From Gemmatimonadota bacterium (GTDB taxonomy: Bacteria > Gemmatimonadota > Gemmatimonadetes > Gemmatimonadales > Gemmatimonadaceae), in the NCBI GenBank assembly GCA_003152485.1, contig PMAE01000018.1, positions 101,289 through 165,288 of the forward strand: 64,000 nucleotides of DNA. Reading direction: 5' to 3'. Position numbers and translations under genes: made by a program. Positions 9,184-18,601 of this stretch are shown piece by piece. The notes under the pieces are model-generated. The model was not told the DNA's origin. It made no database searches and saw only the letters and a program-made list of their open reading frames with translations. How positions within the stretch are numbered: position 1 is the first letter of the stretch; each line of letters starts with the position of its first letter.

Positions 9184-10110
9184 ATGCTTCTCTTCGACGA
9201 ATCCCGCGTCCGGGCTCTCCTCCACTTCGACACACTTATTCCCGCGATGGAGCGCGCCCTCACGGATCTTTCTGCGGGCCGCGTCCAACAACCGGTCCGC
9301 AGTATCCTCCCGGTCCCCGACCACGCGGGACTCTTCGGTCTCATGCCCGCGGTGTACGGCGATGTCCTGGGCGCGAAGCTGGTCATGGTATACCCGGGAA
9401 ACGCACAACGGGGGTTGCCGACGCACTTGGCGACGGTGCACCTCTTCCGCGCGACGACGGGTGAACCACTCGCCACGTTCGATGGGCGGCTGATTACCGA
9501 AATGCGCACCGCGGCGGTCTCCGCGGTGGCCACCAAGCTCCTCGCGCGCCCCAATGCTCGGGTGCTCGCGATTCTCGGGAGCGGTGTGCAAGCACGCTCA
9601 CACGTACAGGCGCTACGGCTCGTACGGCCGTTCGACGAGATCCGCGTGTGGAGTCCCACAGCGGACCACGCCCGGCGCTTCGCCGGCGAGATCGGCGGTA
9701 CGGCCATGCCGGCGGAGGATGCGGTACGCGGCGCCGATGTCGTGGTCACCGTCACCGGCTCGGGCGAACCGGTGCTCCGCGGCGCATGGCTCTCGGAGGG
9801 AGCGCACGTCAATGCGGTGGGCGCGGTCGGGCCGACACGCCGCGAGCTGGACGACGACGCCATGCGTGGCGCGGTCGTGGTTGACTCGCGCGAGGCCGCG
9901 CTCGTGGAATCGGGCGACATCCTCCTCGCCAAGGCGCTGATCTACGCCGAGCTCGGCGCGCTCCTCGCCCGTACTGTCCCCCTCCCCCGCGCTCGTACTA
10001 CTGTCTTCAAATCACTGGGCGTCGCCGTCGAAGACATCGCCGCCGCCCGCTTGGTCTACGAGGCGGCCGGCCTGAGCGTGGCCCCCGCCGACCATGCACT
10101 CCCCGATTAA
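9184..10110 (+). CDS. Ornithine cyclodeaminase/mu-crystallin family protein
   Basis: A 308-residue NAD(P)-dependent enzyme of the ornithine cyclodeaminase, ketimine reductase and alanine dehydrogenase group. The N-terminal half has the substrate part (LGLMPAVYGDVLGAKLVMVYPGN, then RTAAVSAVATKLLA). The Rossmann fold follows with AILGSGVQARSHVQAL and a late NAVGAVGPTRRELDD. The exact substrate is not fixed by sequence: it could deaminate ornithine to proline or reduce ketimines. The start is the only ATG in frame before the family's LLFDESRVRALL. A VOC gene follows 80 bp downstream on the same strand. Confidence 0.88.
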   Translation: MLLFDESRVRALLHFDTLIPAMERALTDLSAGRVQQPVRSILPVPDHAGLFGLMPAVYGDVLGAKLVMVYPGNAQRGLPTHLATVHLFRATTGEPLATFDGRLITEMRTAAVSAVATKLLARPNARVLAILGSGVQARSHVQALRLVRPFDEIRVWSPTADHARRFAGEIGGTAMPAEDAVRGADVVVTVTGSGEPVLRGAWLSEGAHVNAVGAVGPTRRELDDDAMRGAVVVDSREAALVESGDILLAKALIYAELGALLARTVPLPRARTTVFKSLGVAVEDIAAARLVYEAAGLSVAPADHALPD

Positions 10111-10190
10111 CCGGCCATTCCACTGGCCCTCGAGCACGTTGAAAACCGCCCCGCACTCGCGAGTTCACTGCCCTCGTTCCGGAGCACGCC

Positions 10191-10595
10191 ATGTCGGCTG
10201 ACACGGACCAACCTTCGACCACCGCCCATGGCCTCCTGCGCCGCATCGGACAGATCGCGGTCACCGTGCACGATCTCGATCGCGCCGTGCAATTCTACCG
10301 CGACACGATGGGGCTCCGATTCCTGTTCCAGGCGCCGCCGGGCCTCGCGTTCTTCGACTGCGGCGGGGTGCGTCTCATGCTGAGTCGCCCCGAAGGCGCC
10401 GCGTCCGCCGCGTCGATCATCTATTACACGGTCGACGATATCCAGCAGGCCTATACGACGCTCTCCACACGCGGCGCGCACTTCGTCGGTATCCCGCACA
10501 TGATCGCCCGGATGCCTGACCACGACCTCTGGCTCGCTGAGTGTCGCGATAGTGAGGACAATGTTCTCGCGCTCATGAGTGAGGTCCGGCGCTGA
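10191..10595 (+). CDS. VOC (glyoxalase/bleomycin-resistance) family protein
   Basis: A 134-residue single-unit VOC protein. It begins the fold at GQIAVTVHDLDRAVQFYRDT and closes with HDLWLAECRDSEDNVLALMSE, giving the paired beta-alpha-beta-beta-beta modules that build a metal site in a dimer. His in the first strand is replaced by Ala-Val-Thr, while Glu-Ser-Arg near the end could still bind metal, so it may be a non-glyoxalase member such as a dioxygenase-like or binding protein. A GGAG ribosome site stands 8 bp before the ATG. Confidence 0.88.
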   Translation: MSADTDQPSTTAHGLLRRIGQIAVTVHDLDRAVQFYRDTMGLRFLFQAPPGLAFFDCGGVRLMLSRPEGAASAASIIYYTVDDIQQAYTTLSTRGAHFVGIPHMIARMPDHDLWLAECRDSEDNVLALMSEVRR

Positions 10596-10684
10596 CGGAC
10601 ACGCGGTGATCGCGCCAGCTCGCCGCCCCATCGGTCACGCGCTCCGCGCTCGCGCACTCTCGCCCGCTCACGCATGTTCACGAT

Positions 10685-10936
10685 ATGCCATCATCGACTG
10701 TCATCTTCGACGCCTTCGGCTGGGTCGGCGCGGCATGCGTCGTCATCCCCTACGCACTCGTCGTTACAGGACGGCTCGCCGGAACGACGATGACGTACCG
10801 GATCGCCAACATCGCAGGCGGGATTCTCCTCCTGCTCAACACGTGGTACCATGCCGCCTACCCCTCGGTCGCCGTCAACGTGGTCTGGATCGTGATCGGC
10901 CTGTACGCTATGAGCCGCGGCCGCGCGATTCCCTAG
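10685..10936 (+). CDS. Small integral membrane protein (CBU_0592-like)
   Basis: 83 residues with three hydrophobic segments (about 9-28, 39-57, 60-76) and short loops, ending in YAMSRGRAIP. The pattern FGWVGAACVVIPYALVVTG followed by an Asn-rich turn and LLLLNTWYHAAYPS fits the CBU_0592-like family of small inner-membrane proteins, whose function is unknown. The gene lies between the VOC gene and a periplasmic lipoprotein gene in the same direction, without overlap. Confidence 0.75.
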   Translation: MPSSTVIFDAFGWVGAACVVIPYALVVTGRLAGTTMTYRIANIAGGILLLLNTWYHAAYPSVAVNVVWIVIGLYAMSRGRAIP

Positions 10937-11016
10937 GCATACCCAACAAACGGCGGTGGTGCGTTGTAGTGATTGGTAGATCGCACCTGACCAAGACCGT
11001 TCGTCGAGGTGTGTCC

Positions 11017-11643
11017 ATGACGCTCCGAAAAACCTTTGGTGTCCTCAGCGTAGTACTCCCACTCGCATCCGCCGCGTGTAGCCACCGCGCGTATGCGCAC
11101 GGTGGCATGGCGGAGTTCCGGCCGATGGCCGGACGCCACCACATGCATCGCGGGATGGGCGACCCCGTTGCGCGATTGCTCGATCACCAGGCGACCCTCC
11201 GCCTGACGGCGGCCCAGGTCAACAGTCTCATCGCGATCGATGAGAAGTTGATGGCTGATAACAAACCGTTGCTCCAACACCTCATGGCCTGGCGCCCGAT
11301 GTGGGGTGGGCACCGCCGCGATAAAGGGGCCGATTCGTCGAACAGGGCCGCGCGGGCGCCGCAGCGGGATTCCGCGGCCGCCATGTTCCAGAAGCTCCGG
11401 GAGAACCAGTGGCGTGCCGCCAGTGCGGCCTACGCGCTGTTAACCGATGAGCAGATGCGCTCCGTCGGCCGGTTCGAGGGCGGAGGCCGGCACGGCGGCG
11501 GCTTCGGCGGCCGAGGCGGCCCCGATGGCCGCCCCAGCGGGCCACGTGACCCAGCAGGGTCTCGCCCGATGGGTCCGCGTGGGACGCCCCCGGGCGGCGC
11601 TCCAGGCGGCCCGCCAAGCGGGAGCGGGTCGGGCGCGGACTGA
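11017..11643 (+). CDS. CpxP/Spy-like periplasmic lipoprotein with Gly/Pro-rich tail
   Basis: A 208-residue exported protein. The start at 11017 has a GAGGTG ribosome site and leads into a lipoprotein signal (LPLASAAC). Residues about 50-150 are helical and contain LRLTAAQVNSLIAIDEKL, the LTxxQ-type motif of LTXXQ/CpxP/Spy periplasmic chaperone-like proteins, repeated later as LTDEQM. His-rich stretches (HGGMAEFRPMAGRHHMH) could bind metal. The last 55 residues are low-complexity Gly/Arg/Pro. Its likely role is envelope-stress or metal sensing, inferred from the family. Confidence 0.72.
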   Translation: MTLRKTFGVLSVVLPLASAACSHRAYAHGGMAEFRPMAGRHHMHRGMGDPVARLLDHQATLRLTAAQVNSLIAIDEKLMADNKPLLQHLMAWRPMWGGHRRDKGADSSNRAARAPQRDSAAAMFQKLRENQWRAASAAYALLTDEQMRSVGRFEGGGRHGGGFGGRGGPDGRPSGPRDPAGSRPMGPRGTPPGGAPGGPPSGSGSGAD

Positions 11644-11650
11644 GACCCGC

Positions 11651-11675
11651 GCCTCGCGGTCTTCTCCCGTGAGGC
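11651..11675 (+). terminator. Probable terminator after the CpxP/Spy-like gene
   Basis: A 9-bp stem (GCCTCGCGG with CCGTGAGGC, one G-T pair) and a 7-nt loop lie 7 bp after the stop at 11643. There is no run of T after it, so termination strength is uncertain. The remaining 264 bp to the next gene show nothing recognisable. Confidence 0.4.
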
Positions 11676-11939
11676 GGTAGCCAGCTCCATCACCGAACGA
11701 CTCCGTGGAGGCGCTCGTTTCCTCGAGCGCATGTCACGGGGCCGCTGGCGTTCGGCCCGAGACCGACGCAGGCAATCGCCCACTCGACCACCCCCCCCGC
11801 CGGCCGGTGCACCACCCAGCGCGCGGGGTCTGGTCGACGGGTACACGCTCGGCGAGTACCATTACCCGGCACTCTTGGCAGGGGCAACGATTGCCCGGGT
11901 AGTCGCCGTCGCGCACCAGACTCTCCACCCTCCGAACAC

Positions 11940-13520
11940 ATGCGCCATCTCGCCGCCGGATCCCCGTTGGGCCGCCGCTGGTCGGCCACCGCCGTCCTCC
12001 TGGTTGCAACCGCATCAGCCGCCGCAGCCGCCGCGGCCGCCGCCCAGAAGCCCACCGACCGGCCTGTGCTCGGACCCGCGCCGGCGTCGCTCACGCAGGC
12101 CGACTACGTCGCACGACGTGACTCGCTGCTCGCGCACATCGACAGCGGCGTGGTCGTCGTGCCCGGCGCCCGTGAGCCGGTCGAGCACTTCCCGCCGTTC
12201 CGGCAACGCCCTTCGTTTCGGTATCTCACCGGATTCCTCGAGCCGGATGCGACGCTGATCCTGATCAAGCGGGGCGGCTCGGCGACTGGGACCATCTTCG
12301 TCGAGCCACCAGCTCCCCGCACGGAGTTCTACACAGGCGCCCGCGTCCGGTACGATGAGCTCGGGCGTCGCCTGAGCCTCGGTGCCCGCTCCAAAGACGA
12401 CGTCAACGCGGTGCTCGACTCGCTCGTCGCCACGCACTTGCCCTACTACTTCGTCAGCGATGCGGAATCGGCGGAGTTCATCGAAGATGACTCGCTGAGC
12501 TTCGGCCGCGCGCTTGCGCGCCGGTTAGGATCTGCGCACTCGGGGCTCGATATCCGGGATGCCACACCCATCGTCGCCGGGCTCCGGGCCAGGAAGAGCA
12601 CCGCCGAGGTGGCGCTCATTCGACGGGCGGCCGACATCTCGTCGCTCGGACACCGCGCCGCGATGCAGGCGCTGGCACCCAACATGAACGAGTTCGAGAT
12701 CCAGGCGCTGATGGAATACACCTTCCGTCGGAACGGCGCCGACCGCCCGTCGTACGCCTCGATCGTCGGCTCAGGCCCCAACTCGACGACGCTGCATTAC
12801 GACCACGATAACCGCGTGATGCACGCGGGCGAGGTGCTGGTGATGGATGTCGCCGCGGAGTATCAAGGGTACGCGGCGGACATCACGCGCACCCTCCCGG
12901 TCGATGGCAAATTCACGGCCGACCAGCGGGTGATCTACCAGATCGTGCGCGATGCACAGGCGGCGGGCGAGCGTCAGGTGCAACCCGGCGTCCCCGCGCG
13001 ACAGGAGGTCGATTCGATCTTCGCCGTCGTCAGCGCAGGACTCGCACGCCTCGGACTGATCGATTCCGTCGGTGCGACGGTCGAAGCACCCTCCGGATTC
13101 TGCCGGAGCACCACCAACCGATGCCCGCAGGTCTCGCTCTTCTTACCTCATGGACCGGGACACGGCCTGGGGCTCGATGTCCACGATCCCGCGCAATGGT
13201 ATGCGCCTCCCAATCAGTTCGGCGTCGGCGATGTGTTCACCATCGAGCCGGGGATCTACATTCGCCCGGGCATTCTCGACATTCTCCCGGACACGCCCGG
13301 CAATCGCGCGTTCATGACTCGCGTGCGCCCGCTGCTGCAACGGTATGCCAACATCGGCGTACGCATCGAAGACAATTACGTCGTCACGCCGACGGGAATC
13401 GAGCGCCTCAGCATGGTCCCCCGCGAGATCAATGAGGTGGAGGCGATCATGCATCAGCATCTCACGACCGCGGCCGCTCGCGATGCCAATCTCGTTGGGA
13501 GCTACCCGGCGTCGAACTGA
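11940..13520 (+). CDS. Exported Xaa-Pro aminopeptidase (M24B)
   Basis: A 526-residue metallopeptidase that removes N-terminal residues next to proline. A signal peptide (Ala-rich, to about residue 40) directs it out of the cytoplasm, unlike E. coli PepP. The N-terminal aminopeptidase-P domain contains FRYLTGFLEPDATLIL; the catalytic pita-bread domain keeps all five metal ligands: Asp in VMDVAAEY, Asp in AADITRTLP, His in GPGHGLGLDVHDP, Glu in FTIEPGIYI and Glu in GVRIEDNYVV. It probably acts in peptide scavenging in the periplasm. It stands alone, with weak ribosome-site support for the start. Confidence 0.92.
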   Translation: MRHLAAGSPLGRRWSATAVLLVATASAAAAAAAAAQKPTDRPVLGPAPASLTQADYVARRDSLLAHIDSGVVVVPGAREPVEHFPPFRQRPSFRYLTGFLEPDATLILIKRGGSATGTIFVEPPAPRTEFYTGARVRYDELGRRLSLGARSKDDVNAVLDSLVATHLPYYFVSDAESAEFIEDDSLSFGRALARRLGSAHSGLDIRDATPIVAGLRARKSTAEVALIRRAADISSLGHRAAMQALAPNMNEFEIQALMEYTFRRNGADRPSYASIVGSGPNSTTLHYDHDNRVMHAGEVLVMDVAAEYQGYAADITRTLPVDGKFTADQRVIYQIVRDAQAAGERQVQPGVPARQEVDSIFAVVSAGLARLGLIDSVGATVEAPSGFCRSTTNRCPQVSLFLPHGPGHGLGLDVHDPAQWYAPPNQFGVGDVFTIEPGIYIRPGILDILPDTPGNRAFMTRVRPLLQRYANIGVRIEDNYVVTPTGIERLSMVPREINEVEAIMHQHLTTAAARDANLVGSYPASN

Positions 13521-13751
13521 CGCGGCCCGCGGTGTAGGACTGCCGCGCGCCCGCGGGTAATCGCGGGTCGCCGTTGGCTCGCGGACCGGGGCCGGGTCGG
13601 GGTGGTTGAGCGGGATTCCCACCCTCTCCCCTCGGCAGGCGATGGGGCCAGTCCTGACCCGTAACCGAGCCCCTTATGTAGTCGTCTGCCCCAATGCGCC
13701 GGCGGTGGGCCCAGGCTCCCCGCCCGTTGGTCTCTTTGTGGCCCCGGGACG

Positions 13752-16535
13752 ATGGCCGATTCGACATCGCTGGAACACCGGCACGTGGCGGCATCTCAGC
13801 CCGCGAGCGGGCACGAGGCACCGCCTCTATGGGCCATCGCGGTCGCACTTTACGGCGGAACATATGTAGCATGGATCGCCTTCGGGAACCCCGCCGCGAC
13901 TGCCCTCGGGCGCGCCATCATGAATGCGGTGTTCCTGCCGCTCGCCTCCATCGCGGTCCTCCTGTACCTGCGCGCCGGACGGCGCCAAACCGCTAGCCCC
14001 AGGCTTCGGCGTGCGCTCCTGTTGTTCGCGGCGAGCTTCGCCGCGACCGGGGTGGGCAATGCCATCTGGTTCGCCCAAGCCGTGTGGGGTGGCCAGGATC
14101 CAACGCACTCATGGGCCAATATCGCGTATTTCGCCGACTACGCGCTCCTATTGGCTGCCTTCCTATCGCTGCCGCGCGCGCGGCGCACTCGCGTAGAGTG
14201 GTGGAAATTCGCGCTCGATGCCGCGACCGTTACCGTCGGGGGTGGAATTGCGATCTGGTGCCTCGTGCTGCGCCCGGCGGCACCGCTGTACCACGGCCGG
14301 ATCGACCTCGCCTTCGGCCTCGCATATCCCTTAGCGGATCTGCTGTTGCTCCTGGGTATCGCCACCGTAATGCTACGGCGCCCGACCAGCGGCACCCAGG
14401 TCGCGTTCGGGCTCCTGGTCACCGGTCAACTCGCAGGAATCGCAGCCGATCTGCTCTACAGCCTAGTGTATCCGCTCAGCGGCTATACGGGAGTCCACTG
14501 GACGGACGGTCTCTACATCATCAACTATGTCCTCGCGATCTGGGCCGGCGAACGCTATCTGCGACTGTCGCTGCGCTCGGCGGCCGCAAGCCCGGCGGCA
14601 GCGGACACCCGGGAGCTGCCCAGGATTGAGGACAGCCCGGTCCACCAGTTGAGCATTCTGCCCTACGCCGCCGTCGTGGCGGCCGTGCTCGCGATCGCGC
14701 ACGAAAGCCTCGGGCACATACCGGCCACCGACCGGACGGTGCTGTTCGCGCTCGTCCCACTCGGCGCCCTGCTGCTCGCTCGGCAGATCGTCGCAGTACA
14801 ACAGAATACGCGTCTCCTCTCCAAGCGCGCGCATCGCGCAGGCGAGGATCGATTCCGTGCGCTCGTCGAGCACTCGTGCGATGTCATCATGATCGTCGAC
14901 GCGAAGCTCACGCTGCGCTTCGTGAGTCCGGCGATCAACGGGGTCCTGGGCGTCGCGCCCGCTACGGTCATTGGACATCCGCTGACGGCGCTGCTCCACC
15001 CCGACGACGTCGTCGGCGGGATGGCGTTCCTCGACAACGCACTCAATTGCCCAGGCCTCACGCCGTCGATCGCCTGGCGCGTCCGGCACGGCGACGGCGA
15101 CTGGCGCCGGCTCGAAACGGTGTGCACGAATCGGATGGACGACCCGAATGTGCACGGGCTCGTGCTCAATACTCGCGATATCACCAAGCGCGCGGAGCTC
15201 GAAGGGGAGTTGCGCCGTCTCGCGTTCCACGACGGACTCACCAGTCTTCCCAATCGCGCCCTGTTCCGCGATCGCGTGGAGCACGCCCTCGCATCCCGAT
15301 TCCGGGGCGGCACGTCGCTCACGGTCATGTTCCTCGACTTGAATGACTTCAAGAAGGTGAACGACAGTCGAGGACACGCGGCCGGTGATCAGGTGCTGGT
15401 GGACGTCGCCGACCGGCTGCGGACGTGCGTGCGCGGCGCGGATACGCTCGCCCGCCTAGGTGGCGATGAGTTCGCGATTCTGCTCGAGGGCGGCGGTTCG
15501 TCGATCGATGACCGGATCGATGCCGTCGTCGATCGCGTGCGCAAGTCGCTCGCCCGGCCGCTGCAGTTGGAGAGCGGCGAGGTCGCTGTCGAAGCCAGTA
15601 TCGGGCTGGCGCACGCGGAACCCGGCGACACGGTCGACGCGCTCCTCCGGCGGGCCGACCTGGACATGTATCAGAGCAAGCGCCGCGGCAAGCGCAATGT
15701 CGACGGCTCGCCCCTCGGTCTCGATGCCCGCGACCCCGCGCGTCTCGAGCTCGAAGCCGAGCTCCGGCTCGGCATCGAGCGCGGTGAGCTCGAGCTCCGC
15801 TATCAGCCGATCGCGGACATCACGAGTCAAGCTGTCCAAGGTGTCGAGGCGCTGGTCCGGTGGAACCACCCCACACGCGGGCTCCTCGCGCCGGTCGACT
15901 TCATCCCGCTGGCCGAAGACACGGGCCTCGTCGTCCCGCTCGGACGATGGGTACTCATGGAGGCCTGCGCGCAGGGCAAACGGTGGTACGATGCGTCGGG
16001 CGGTACGTGGCCAGAGACGATGACGGTGAATCTCTCGGGCCGCCAGCTCGTGGACGACGAGATCGTCGGCACGGTGCGGACGGCGCTCGAGGAATCCGGG
16101 CTGCCCCCGAAGATCCTGGTGCTGGAGATCACGGAAACGGTTGTCTTGCACCAGCTCACCGAGGTCGTGCCGCACCTGCGTGCGCTGAAGGCGCTCGGCG
16201 TCCGGATCGCGATCGACGACTTCGGGATCGGCTACTCGTCGCTCAGCCGGCTCCACACGGTGCCCGCGGACTTGGTCAAGATCGCCAAGCCCTTCGTGGA
16301 TGACATCGCGTCGAGCGACCGCGCATCAATGCTCGTCCGCGGGATCGTGGCCCTGAGCGCCACTCTCGGTCTCCAAACCATCGCCGAAGGCATCGAACAC
16401 GAATCGCAGCGCTCGACGCTCCAGAGCGTCGGCTGTGGTCTCGGTCAGGGCTATCACTTCGCGCGGCCGCTCGAGGGTGACGAGATCATGGCGCGGTTCG
16501 CAATCCAGCCCCAGACGGTCGAGAAAGCGTCGTAG
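13752..16535 (+). CDS. Membrane-anchored PAS-GGDEF-EAL c-di-GMP protein
   Basis: 927 residues. The first 350 hold about eight to nine transmembrane helices forming a sensory membrane region. A PAS domain follows (about 362-480, RFRALVEHSCDVIMIVD), then GGDEF (about 490-650, with intact RLGGDEFAILLEG) and EAL (about 666-915). EAL catalytic features are present: EALVRW, the Asn of NLSGRQL, Glu in EITETVV, IDDFGIGYSS and IAEGIE; the usual KID motif reads KIA (VKIAKPF). Both synthesis and breakdown of c-di-GMP are therefore possible; which one dominates cannot be read from sequence. A terminator follows 31 bp after the stop. Confidence 0.92.
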   Translation: MADSTSLEHRHVAASQPASGHEAPPLWAIAVALYGGTYVAWIAFGNPAATALGRAIMNAVFLPLASIAVLLYLRAGRRQTASPRLRRALLLFAASFAATGVGNAIWFAQAVWGGQDPTHSWANIAYFADYALLLAAFLSLPRARRTRVEWWKFALDAATVTVGGGIAIWCLVLRPAAPLYHGRIDLAFGLAYPLADLLLLLGIATVMLRRPTSGTQVAFGLLVTGQLAGIAADLLYSLVYPLSGYTGVHWTDGLYIINYVLAIWAGERYLRLSLRSAAASPAAADTRELPRIEDSPVHQLSILPYAAVVAAVLAIAHESLGHIPATDRTVLFALVPLGALLLARQIVAVQQNTRLLSKRAHRAGEDRFRALVEHSCDVIMIVDAKLTLRFVSPAINGVLGVAPATVIGHPLTALLHPDDVVGGMAFLDNALNCPGLTPSIAWRVRHGDGDWRRLETVCTNRMDDPNVHGLVLNTRDITKRAELEGELRRLAFHDGLTSLPNRALFRDRVEHALASRFRGGTSLTVMFLDLNDFKKVNDSRGHAAGDQVLVDVADRLRTCVRGADTLARLGGDEFAILLEGGGSSIDDRIDAVVDRVRKSLARPLQLESGEVAVEASIGLAHAEPGDTVDALLRRADLDMYQSKRRGKRNVDGSPLGLDARDPARLELEAELRLGIERGELELRYQPIADITSQAVQGVEALVRWNHPTRGLLAPVDFIPLAEDTGLVVPLGRWVLMEACAQGKRWYDASGGTWPETMTVNLSGRQLVDDEIVGTVRTALEESGLPPKILVLEITETVVLHQLTEVVPHLRALKALGVRIAIDDFGIGYSSLSRLHTVPADLVKIAKPFVDDIASSDRASMLVRGIVALSATLGLQTIAEGIEHESQRSTLQSVGCGLGQGYHFARPLEGDEIMARFAIQPQTVEKAS

Positions 16536-16566
16536 TCCTCAACGTCGGCGCCACACGCGGATGTGT

Positions 16567-16596
16567 CGAAGGGGTCGTCTGGAGACGACCCCTTCG
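16567..16596. terminator. Shared terminator between convergent genes
   Basis: A perfect 13-bp stem (CGAAGGGGTCGTC and its complement) with a 4-nt TGGA loop. It lies between the end of the plus-strand GGDEF-EAL gene (16535) and the end of the minus-strand amidase gene (16622), so it can serve both directions. Neither side has a long T tract. Confidence 0.7.
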
Positions 16597-16621
16597 CGCA
16601 TCCGCACCACAGCGCCAGCCG

Positions 16622-18346
16622 CTAGCGTTTCGGTCTCCCGTTCATCACGACGTCGGCCGCCGGTCGGAACTTTGGCGGTTGTCGCATCGTCGCGGCCTGT
16701 TCGTACGCAAACGCAAGCCTGAGTAGGACGCCCTCGGTATAGGCGCGGCCGATGAACGACATGCCGATCGGCAAGCCACAGGTAAAGCCAACCGGCACGG
16801 TGATACTCGGATAGCCCGCGACCGCGGCGGGCGTCGAGCTGCTCGCGGTCGAGGCGTCACCGTTCACGAGGTCGATGGGCCAGGGGGGGGCGCCAGTCGG
16901 CGCGATGATCGCGTCGAGCCGGTACTGGTCCATGGTGTGGTCGATCCCCAAGGTACGTGCCAGCCGAGTGCATTTCTCGCGCGCAGCGATGTATTTCGCG
17001 GTGGTCAAAGGACCCATTGCCTGTGCCTTGACCATGAGCTCCTGCGCGAAATACGGCAACTCGATGTCGTGGTGCGCGTCGTTGAATGCGACCACGTCGG
17101 CGAGCGTGCGCACGGCAGCCGATTGACCCAACTCACTTAGATAGCGATTGAGATCGGCCTTGAACTCGTACAGAAGCGCCTCGGCTTCGGCGTCGTCGTA
17201 TTGGCCGGATGTCTTGATGTCCGCCGGGTCGACGATGATCGCTCCCTGGTGCCGCATGACATCGATTGCGTCGTCGACGGCTTTGTCGACTGCGCTGTTG
17301 CTGCCGAAATAATTCTTTCGGGCGACGCCGATCCGCGCTCCTTTGAGTCCCGATGGGTCCAGAAAAACTGTGTAGTCGGGCACGGACTTGCCGCCGCTCC
17401 CGGACGTCGCGGCATCTCGGGGATCGATCCCCGCGAGCGCGCTCAGGAGAATGGCCGCGTCACGGACCGTTCGGCAGATCGGACCGGAGGTGTCCTGGAC
17501 GTGCGAGATCGGCACGATTCCGGCCCGGCTCACCAGGCCGACGGTGGGTTTCAGTCCAACGAGTGAGGAGCATGAGGACGGTGATACGATCGAGCCGTCG
17601 GTCTCCGTGCCGACTGACACTGCACAGAAATTTGATGCCGTCGCCGCCGCCGAGCCGGAGCTGGAGCCCGATGGGTTCCGGTCGAGGGCGTATGGATTGC
17701 GGGTCTGACCGCCGCGGCCGCTCCACCCGCTGCACGAGTGCGACGACCGGTAGTTGGCCCACTCACTGAGATTGGTCTTCCCCAGGATCACCGCGCCCGC
17801 CGCCCGCAGCCGGTCCACAATGTGTGCGTCCCGCGGCGGTGTCCCGCCCACAAGCGCGAGCGAGCCCGCCGTGGTCTGCATCTTGTCGGCGGTCGCGATG
17901 TTGTCCTTGATCAACACCGGGATCCCGTGCATCGGTCCACGCGCGCCTTTGCTCTTGCGCTCGGCGTCGAGTGCGTCCGCGATCGCCAATGCCTCCGGAT
18001 TGAGCTCGATGATCGCGTTCACTGTCGGTCCGCTCTGATCGAGCGCATCGATGCGCGACAAGTACTGCTCGACGATCGACCGCGCCGTGTACTGGCCCGA
18101 CTGCATCGCCGCCCGGAGCCGGTCGATCGTGATCTCCGCGAGCGGAAAGTCATCGGGTGCGGTCCACGGTGACGGCATGGGGGCCGCCATGGGAACCGCC
18201 ACCCGAACGTCGATCGCGCCCGCGCGCCGGGGAAGCGCCGCGTCCGCCACCGCGAGGGCGCCACCGACGACGCTCGATACGACGAACGCGCGACGGTTTA
18301 TAGCGTCCGGCGTCGTCGTACTCTTCTCATCTTCGTCCCGATGCAT
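16622..18346 (-). CDS. Exported amidase-signature family hydrolase (Tat signal)
   Basis: A 574-residue amidase of the Ser-cisSer-Lys type. The N-terminus has a twin-arginine signal (INRRAFVVSSVVGGALAVA), so the folded enzyme is exported. The catalytic Lys is in PVLIKDNIATADKMQT, the Gly/Ser-rich signature in NPSGSSSGSAAATASN and the nucleophile in GTETDGSIVSPSS. Such enzymes cleave varied amides; some exported members act on peptide amides or cell-wall-related substrates. The substrate here is unknown. It lies downstream of another exported hydrolase on the same strand, with a 255-bp gap. Confidence 0.9.
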   Translation of the reverse strand: MHRDEDEKSTTTPDAINRRAFVVSSVVGGALAVADAALPRRAGAIDVRVAVPMAAPMPSPWTAPDDFPLAEITIDRLRAAMQSGQYTARSIVEQYLSRIDALDQSGPTVNAIIELNPEALAIADALDAERKSKGARGPMHGIPVLIKDNIATADKMQTTAGSLALVGGTPPRDAHIVDRLRAAGAVILGKTNLSEWANYRSSHSCSGWSGRGGQTRNPYALDRNPSGSSSGSAAATASNFCAVSVGTETDGSIVSPSSCSSLVGLKPTVGLVSRAGIVPISHVQDTSGPICRTVRDAAILLSALAGIDPRDAATSGSGGKSVPDYTVFLDPSGLKGARIGVARKNYFGSNSAVDKAVDDAIDVMRHQGAIIVDPADIKTSGQYDDAEAEALLYEFKADLNRYLSELGQSAAVRTLADVVAFNDAHHDIELPYFAQELMVKAQAMGPLTTAKYIAAREKCTRLARTLGIDHTMDQYRLDAIIAPTGAPPWPIDLVNGDASTASSSTPAAVAGYPSITVPVGFTCGLPIGMSFIGRAYTEGVLLRLAFAYEQAATMRQPPKFRPAADVVMNGRPKR

Positions 18347-18601
18347 GCTCTACCCCAGGTGTAGTAGACCGCGACTGGCACCCGCCTCGAGTCCCGGGCA
18401 CGACTGGACTCGGTCTTCCGACGTGCACGAACACTCCCGACGATCCATATTTGCCCGACTCTCGGGCGACCGCCCGGAGCGCGGCGGTAGCCGCCTCGGT
18501 TCCCATCTGGGCGGACTCAGCGCGCCGAATTTGCGGGGAACGCCAGCCGCCCATCAGTGCCCGCGATCGTCACCACTAACCATCCACCGCTTCCGCCGCC
18601 C

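Noticed and set aside
10579..11016. Longer frame giving a 354-residue version of the CpxP/Spy-like protein
   Set aside because: The upstream part is Arg-rich, overlaps the membrane-protein gene and lacks a signal; the ATG at 11017 has a ribosome site and lipobox.
14463..15377. 304-codon minus-strand frame within the PAS-GGDEF-EAL gene
   Set aside because: Shadow of a real gene; no ribosome site or domain.
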